Assembly: GCA_934293005.1 (NCBI GenBank)
Contig: CAKQYA010000051.1
Location: 1-8,949 of the forward strand
From: an uncultured Bacteroidaceae bacterium
GTDB lineage: Bacteria > Bacteroidota > Bacteroidia > Bacteroidales > Bacteroidaceae
Length of the DNA: 8,949 bases
Direction of reading: 5' to 3'
Positions 5,970 through 8,949 of this stretch are shown here, piece by piece. A program made the translations under genes and the position numbers. Positions within the stretch are counted from its first letter, which is position 1. Each line of letters opens with the position of its first letter. Under the pieces are notes generated by a model. That model did no database searches. It was not told the origin of the DNA and saw only the letters and a program-made list of their open reading frames with translations.

Positions 5970-6890
5970 TTATTTCATCTTTGCCTCTTTTTTGAAAAAA
6001 TCCACCATCTTTTTGAAAGTGTCATTATTGAATGTGACAGGTCCGTGCTGTCCGCCAGATACGGTGATGAAGTCGGCAAGCTTGCCGTTCTTTTTCAACT
6101 CTTCAGAGAAATATACGCTTTGGCAGTATGGCACCACGTTGTCTGCATCGCCATGAATGACAACGAAGGGAACTGTCGATTTTGAAACGTAGAAATATGG
6201 ACTCGACAGTTGCGTCATGTCCATGTTGTCGGCAGGATTGCCGCCTATGAGGGCTGCTTCTGGAGAATTGGCGTCTTTGACAGTCTCGCAATTGTTCATT
6301 CGGGTCATGTCTATTGGGCCGAACCAGTCGACCACGGCATCCACATTGCTGCTGAATTTATTATTGCCGCCCACGTTGCCTTCCACTTCTATGGTTTTTT
6401 CACCTATGGTGTGGCTTTTCATTCCATTGGTCACGCCTGCCATGGAAGACAGGTGGCCTCCAGATGAGAAGCCAGTGATGCCGATGAATGAGGTGTCAAG
6501 CTTATACTTGTCTGCATTTGCGCGGATAAAGCGCAAGGCTCCTTTAACGTCGTTGATTTGTGCGGGATACTTGGCATCGCTGCTTGAGCGGTGGTTAATG
6601 CACACTACAGCGAAGCCTGCCTCGGTTAGCGGCTTGCCTATAGACATGTAGGCCATGCTCTTCATGTTGTTTGAGAACCAAGCGCTGCCATATATGGCCA
6701 CAACTACTTTGTGCTTATCTCTGCCGTCCTTTGGCAAGTAGATGTCGAGACGGTGTGCCTCCATTTCGTCACCAGCGTAGTTTATGTCCTTCCAGTCTGG
6801 TTCTGAACCCGATTGGCCGAATCCTTGTGGTTGTGCCCATGTCATTAAGGAAAAGAACATCATGGACAATGAAAAGATTGTCTTTTTCAT
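5970..6890 (-). CDS. Secreted alpha/beta hydrolase (esterase/lipase-like)
   Basis: A 306-residue serine hydrolase with a signal peptide (MKKTIFSLSM to about residue 19; MTWAQ marks the likely cleavage site), so it should act in the periplasm or at the cell surface. The alpha/beta-hydrolase core starts near residue 44. Ser142 in GFSSGGH is the predicted nucleophile, Asp250 in HGDADNVVP the acid, and His282 in GGQHG the base. Where related esterases have the oxyanion motif HGGGW, this protein has YGSAW (67-71). The layout fits the esterase group that includes BD-FAE-type feruloyl and acetyl-xylan esterases of gut Bacteroidota, but family membership does not prove a carbohydrate-ester substrate, and no polysaccharide-utilisation genes are nearby. 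It lies 62 bases downstream of the carbonic anhydrase gene on the same strand and may be the last gene of that unit. Confidence 0.88.
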   Translation of the reverse strand: MKKTIFSLSMMFFSLMTWAQPQGFGQSGSEPDWKDINYAGDEMEAHRLDIYLPKDGRDKHKVVVAIYGSAWFSNNMKSMAYMSIGKPLTEAGFAVVCINHRSSSDAKYPAQINDVKGALRFIRANADKYKLDTSFIGITGFSSGGHLSSMAGVTNGMKSHTIGEKTIEVEGNVGGNNKFSSNVDAVVDWFGPIDMTRMNNCETVKDANSPEAALIGGNPADNMDMTQLSSPYFYVSKSTVPFVVIHGDADNVVPYCQSVYFSEELKKNGKLADFITVSGGQHGPVTFNNDTFKKMVDFFKKEAKMK

Positions 6891-6952
6891 TTTTGATTAT
6901 AAATAGATTGTTTAAGTAATGTGTAAATACAATAGTTTTTTGCCATTTAGTG

Positions 6953-7501
6953 TTAGTTAAGATGTACCTCGCTCAGTTCGCCTGTTTCTGAGTCGATGAT
7001 AAAACCGCGTACAATGATGTCTGCAGGCACAAGAGGGTGGGTCTTGATGGTCTCCATGGTTTTCTTCACGGATTCAGGTGTGTCCTTAAATCCCTCCAGC
7101 CAATGGTTGAGGTCAATGCCGCATTTGCGTATGGTGTCGAGTGTCTTCTCGCTAACGCCTCGTTCAAGCATTTCGTCGTGGAAATGCTCATAACTCATAT
7201 GGCATGCACCGCAATGAGAGTGAGCCACAACCATAATTTCCTCTACGCCAAGCTCGTAGATGGCTACAATGAGGCTACGCATGGCTGAGTCGAATGGTGA
7301 AATGACAAGGCCACCCGCGTTCTTTATTATCTTGGCATCACCGTTCTTCAGTCCGAGGGCAGCAGGCAGAAGTTGAGTCAGCCTGGTGTCCATGCAAGAG
7401 AGCACGGCCAGTTTCTTGTCGGGAAACTTGTCTGTAATGTACTCTTCATATCGCTTGGAAGCGACAAACTCCTTGTTGAAACTCATTATTTCGTCAATCA
7501 T
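6953..7501 (-). CDS. Beta-class carbonic anhydrase
   Basis: A 182-residue cytoplasmic zinc enzyme interconverting CO2 and bicarbonate. Zinc ligands are visible: Cys36 in SCMDTRL, then His94 and Cys97 in HSHCGACH, with the catalytic Asp38-Arg40 pair of beta-class enzymes. The glycine-rich NAGGLVISPFDSAMRSL stretch (61-77) is also typical. The length and the compact motif spacing fit the short prokaryotic clade rather than the plant-type enzymes. MIDEIMSFNKEF at the N-terminus agrees with related proteins; Met6 is an alternative start. In gut Bacteroidales such enzymes supply bicarbonate for carboxylations such as the route to succinate (family knowledge). It lies between a predicted zinc exporter upstream (92-base gap) and the secreted hydrolase downstream. 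I see no TAnnTTTG promoter in the gap above it. Confidence 0.95.
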   Translation of the reverse strand: MIDEIMSFNKEFVASKRYEEYITDKFPDKKLAVLSCMDTRLTQLLPAALGLKNGDAKIIKNAGGLVISPFDSAMRSLIVAIYELGVEEIMVVAHSHCGACHMSYEHFHDEMLERGVSEKTLDTIRKCGIDLNHWLEGFKDTPESVKKTMETIKTHPLVPADIIVRGFIIDSETGELSEVHLN

Positions 7502-7576
7502 AGTCGGGGGTGTATATGGATTATATTAGATTATGTAAGAAACAATATTGACTGCTTGGGCATTGCTGATTGAAAA

Positions 7577-7594
7577 AGGCATGCTTGCAGGCAT
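7577..7594 (-). terminator. Weak hairpin after the cation transporter gene
   Basis: In the minus-strand RNA AUGC and GCAU (7594-7591, 7584-7581) can pair around a six-base loop, followed shortly by five U's. The stem begins at the last base of the transporter stop codon. Four pairs make it a poor terminator; it may only reduce read-through into the carbonic anhydrase gene. Confidence 0.3.
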
Positions 7595-8550
7595 TATTTA
7601 CTGGAGGATTGGGGTGTGGAGTCTTGGTTTCGTTCGCTGCGTGTGCCAACAGATGTGGCTAACGGTCTCTTGTAAGGTTCCATGTGCAGCATGATGTGTG
7701 TTGACTTGCCAAATTCGTCACGCAGGCTGGTCTCTATAGCCGTGGCATGCTTGTGGGCATCAGTCAGGGTGATGTTGCCAGGCATGCGAAGATGCATTTC
7801 TATGGCGATGATGTTACCAATCTTGCGGGTGTGCAGGTTGTGCATGTCGTGCACCATCTTGTCGCGGTAGACGATTGCTGTTATGCGGTCTTCCGTGGCC
7901 TTGGGCAGGCTCTCTTCAAGCAATTCGCCCGATGCTTCGCGTAGCAGTCGCATGGCTGTCATTACAATCATCACGCTCACCACTACAGCGGCTATGGCGT
8001 CAAGCACAGCCCAACTGTTGCCCAAAATCACTGCTCCGCCGATGCCGATGGCTGTGCCTATGGATGAGAAAGCATCGCTCCGATGATGCCAGGCGTTGGC
8101 CGCAAGGGCTTGTGAATTGACTTCTGATGCTACTTTCTTTGTGACGCGGTAGAGCCATTCTTTCAGGCAGATACTTGCTAAGGCAGCAACAAATGCTATG
8201 ATTTCAGGTGACTTCTGTGGCTCTCCGTTGCAGAATGCAGTGATTTTTTCTACGCCATTCCATCCGATCATCACACCAACCACTACAAGAGTTATGCCAA
8301 TGATGGAAGTTGCTATTGTTTCATATTTGCCATGTCCGTAATCGTGGTCGCTGTCGGCAGGCTTGCTGCTTAGACGCACCATCACTATTACGATAATGTC
8401 GGTTAGGAAGTCGCTGAGTGAATGCACGGCATCGGCTATCATGGCGGCTGAATTTCCGAGGATGCCTGCGGCAAACTTGCATATCAGCAGAATCATGTTT
8501 GTGATGCTGCCTGTGAGCGTCACTCTGTATATTTTATGGTCTCTTGTCAT
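7594..8550 (-). CDS. Cation diffusion facilitator, probably zinc exporter
   Basis: A 318-residue inner-membrane divalent-cation/proton antiporter with six helices (first about residues 11-32) and a C-terminal cytoplasmic domain (about 208-293). The transport-site residues are His43 and Asp47 in helix 2 (DAVHSLSD) and His155 and Asp159 in helix 5 (AWHHRSD). This HD-HD tetrad is usual in zinc-type CDF proteins; E. coli FieF has DD-HD. A His/Asp-rich loop (DSDHDYGHGKYE, 66-77) follows helix 2, as in relatives. The C-terminal domain keeps His residues likely to bind regulatory metal. The last 25 residues are Ser/Gln-rich and probably disordered. The open frame extends 20 codons upstream to 8610, but MTRDHKIYRVTLTGS is the family-like start and the extra residues look unrelated, so I chose 8550. 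It is probably the first gene of a unit with carbonic anhydrase and hydrolase. Confidence 0.93.
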   Translation of the reverse strand: MTRDHKIYRVTLTGSITNMILLICKFAAGILGNSAAMIADAVHSLSDFLTDIIVIVMVRLSSKPADSDHDYGHGKYETIATSIIGITLVVVGVMIGWNGVEKITAFCNGEPQKSPEIIAFVAALASICLKEWLYRVTKKVASEVNSQALAANAWHHRSDAFSSIGTAIGIGGAVILGNSWAVLDAIAAVVVSVMIVMTAMRLLREASGELLEESLPKATEDRITAIVYRDKMVHDMHNLHTRKIGNIIAIEMHLRMPGNITLTDAHKHATAIETSLRDEFGKSTHIMLHMEPYKRPLATSVGTRSERNQDSTPQSSSK

Positions 8551-8658
8551 TTTGTTTGCTGTCTGCGATGGATGTATGTGCCGGCAGAAAGTGCGGGCTA
8601 CATATATCAAGTCGTCTTGTGTGCCAATTGTTGTATGTGCATAAATGATTTATGGCTA

Positions 8659-8666
8659 CAAATTTA
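8659..8666 (-). promoter_or_regulatory. Promoter -7 element for the transporter gene
   Basis: On the minus strand TAAATTTG matches TAnnTTTG exactly. It implies a leader of about 100 bases before the chosen transporter start at 8550. If transcription begins here, the longer frame from 8610 would also be transcribed, so the promoter does not settle the start. No clear TTTG is present at -33. It may drive the whole transporter, carbonic anhydrase and hydrolase group. Confidence 0.5.
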
Positions 8667-8949
8667 CGTAAAAAAAATGACACGTATATAAGTGGAGACT
8701 TATATTTTTCGCCTTTATGGCTATAAAAACAAACAGATGCTCAAAATCATTTAAAAACGATGTGGAATTTTCTGATACAGATGCTTCTTGTTATAGAAGT
8801 GGCTGTATGTGCGTAGAAATTGATAACCTGAAGAATTTGATGGTAAGAGAGAGTGTGGCAAATAAGAGAACATGTAACTATTCAGCGGTAGGTGCACGAC
8901 GAATCGTCAAACCTCAAATAAGGCTTGAATTGCATTAAAAGGTGTTTGG
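8667..8949. other. Right-edge stretch without a convincing gene
   Basis: I can assign nothing firmly here. A plus-strand frame of 73 codons (8717-8938) starts MAIKTNRCSKSF. It has five Cys in its first 53 residues, of which Cys25, Cys30 and Cys32 are grouped. It shows no family I know, no clear promoter and no strong ribosome-binding site, so I give it only a small chance of being real. A small dyad, GACG/CGTC, lies around 8900. The base composition is more A/T-rich than the genes to the left, as expected for intergenic sequence. Confidence 0.4.

Noticed and set aside
6217..6651. Plus-strand 144-codon frame
   Set aside because: Antisense to the hydrolase, which has a complete catalytic triad and signal peptide.
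8551..8610. Twenty-codon N-terminal extension of the cation transporter
   Set aside because: The extension does not resemble the family, and the internal Met gives the usual short N-terminus before helix 1.
1..8949. CRISPR array, tRNA, rRNA or transposase
   Set aside because: No regularly spaced direct repeats, tRNA-like T-arm sequences or transposase motifs were seen on either strand.

Overview
This window looks like a piece of a chromosome from the Bacteroidota, most likely a Prevotella-type member of the Bacteroidales (inference). The clues are a DUF3078 outer-membrane protein, a tiny AURKAIP1/COX24-type ribosomal protein beside an RNase E/G gene, AQ-type signal peptide ends, weak or absent Shine-Dalgarno sequences, and intergenic matches to the Bacteroidota promoter -7 element TAnnTTTG. 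I see no tRNA, rRNA, CRISPR array, transposase or phage gene.

Layout from left to right. Bases 1-622 carry no convincing gene. They hold an inverted-repeat element of about 193 bp (276-468), a degenerate third copy of its end motif (490-512) and a probable terminator (513-550). Then, on the minus strand, come a drug/metabolite-type permease (623-1525), a YihX-like HAD phosphatase (1573-2184), a ribonuclease G/E (2320-3894) and a 29-residue basic ribosomal protein (4049-4138). A divergent promoter region of about 200 bp separates these from the only plus-strand gene, a DUF3078 beta-barrel protein (4338-5723). That gene converges on the next minus-strand group, with a strong two-way terminator hairpin (5867-5913) between them. 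The last group, read right to left, is a cation diffusion facilitator (7594-8550), a beta-carbonic anhydrase (6953-7501) and a secreted alpha/beta hydrolase (5970-6890). The last 300 bases contain a probable promoter for that group and otherwise nothing I can assign.

How the genes may work together. The phosphatase and permease are close enough to share a transcript, with a candidate promoter just before the phosphatase. The ribosomal protein and RNase genes sit head to tail, but two hairpins lie between them and I see no clear second promoter. That arrangement would let the RNase level be set by attenuation or by RNA processing (inference). The transporter, carbonic anhydrase and hydrolase may form one operon; a predicted zinc exporter next to a zinc enzyme is suggestive but not proof of a shared role.

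Most of the window is ordinary housekeeping or envelope content. I do not see a clear new defence or biosynthetic system. The items most worth a second look are the inverted-repeat element at the left and the hairpins on both sides of the RNase gene.
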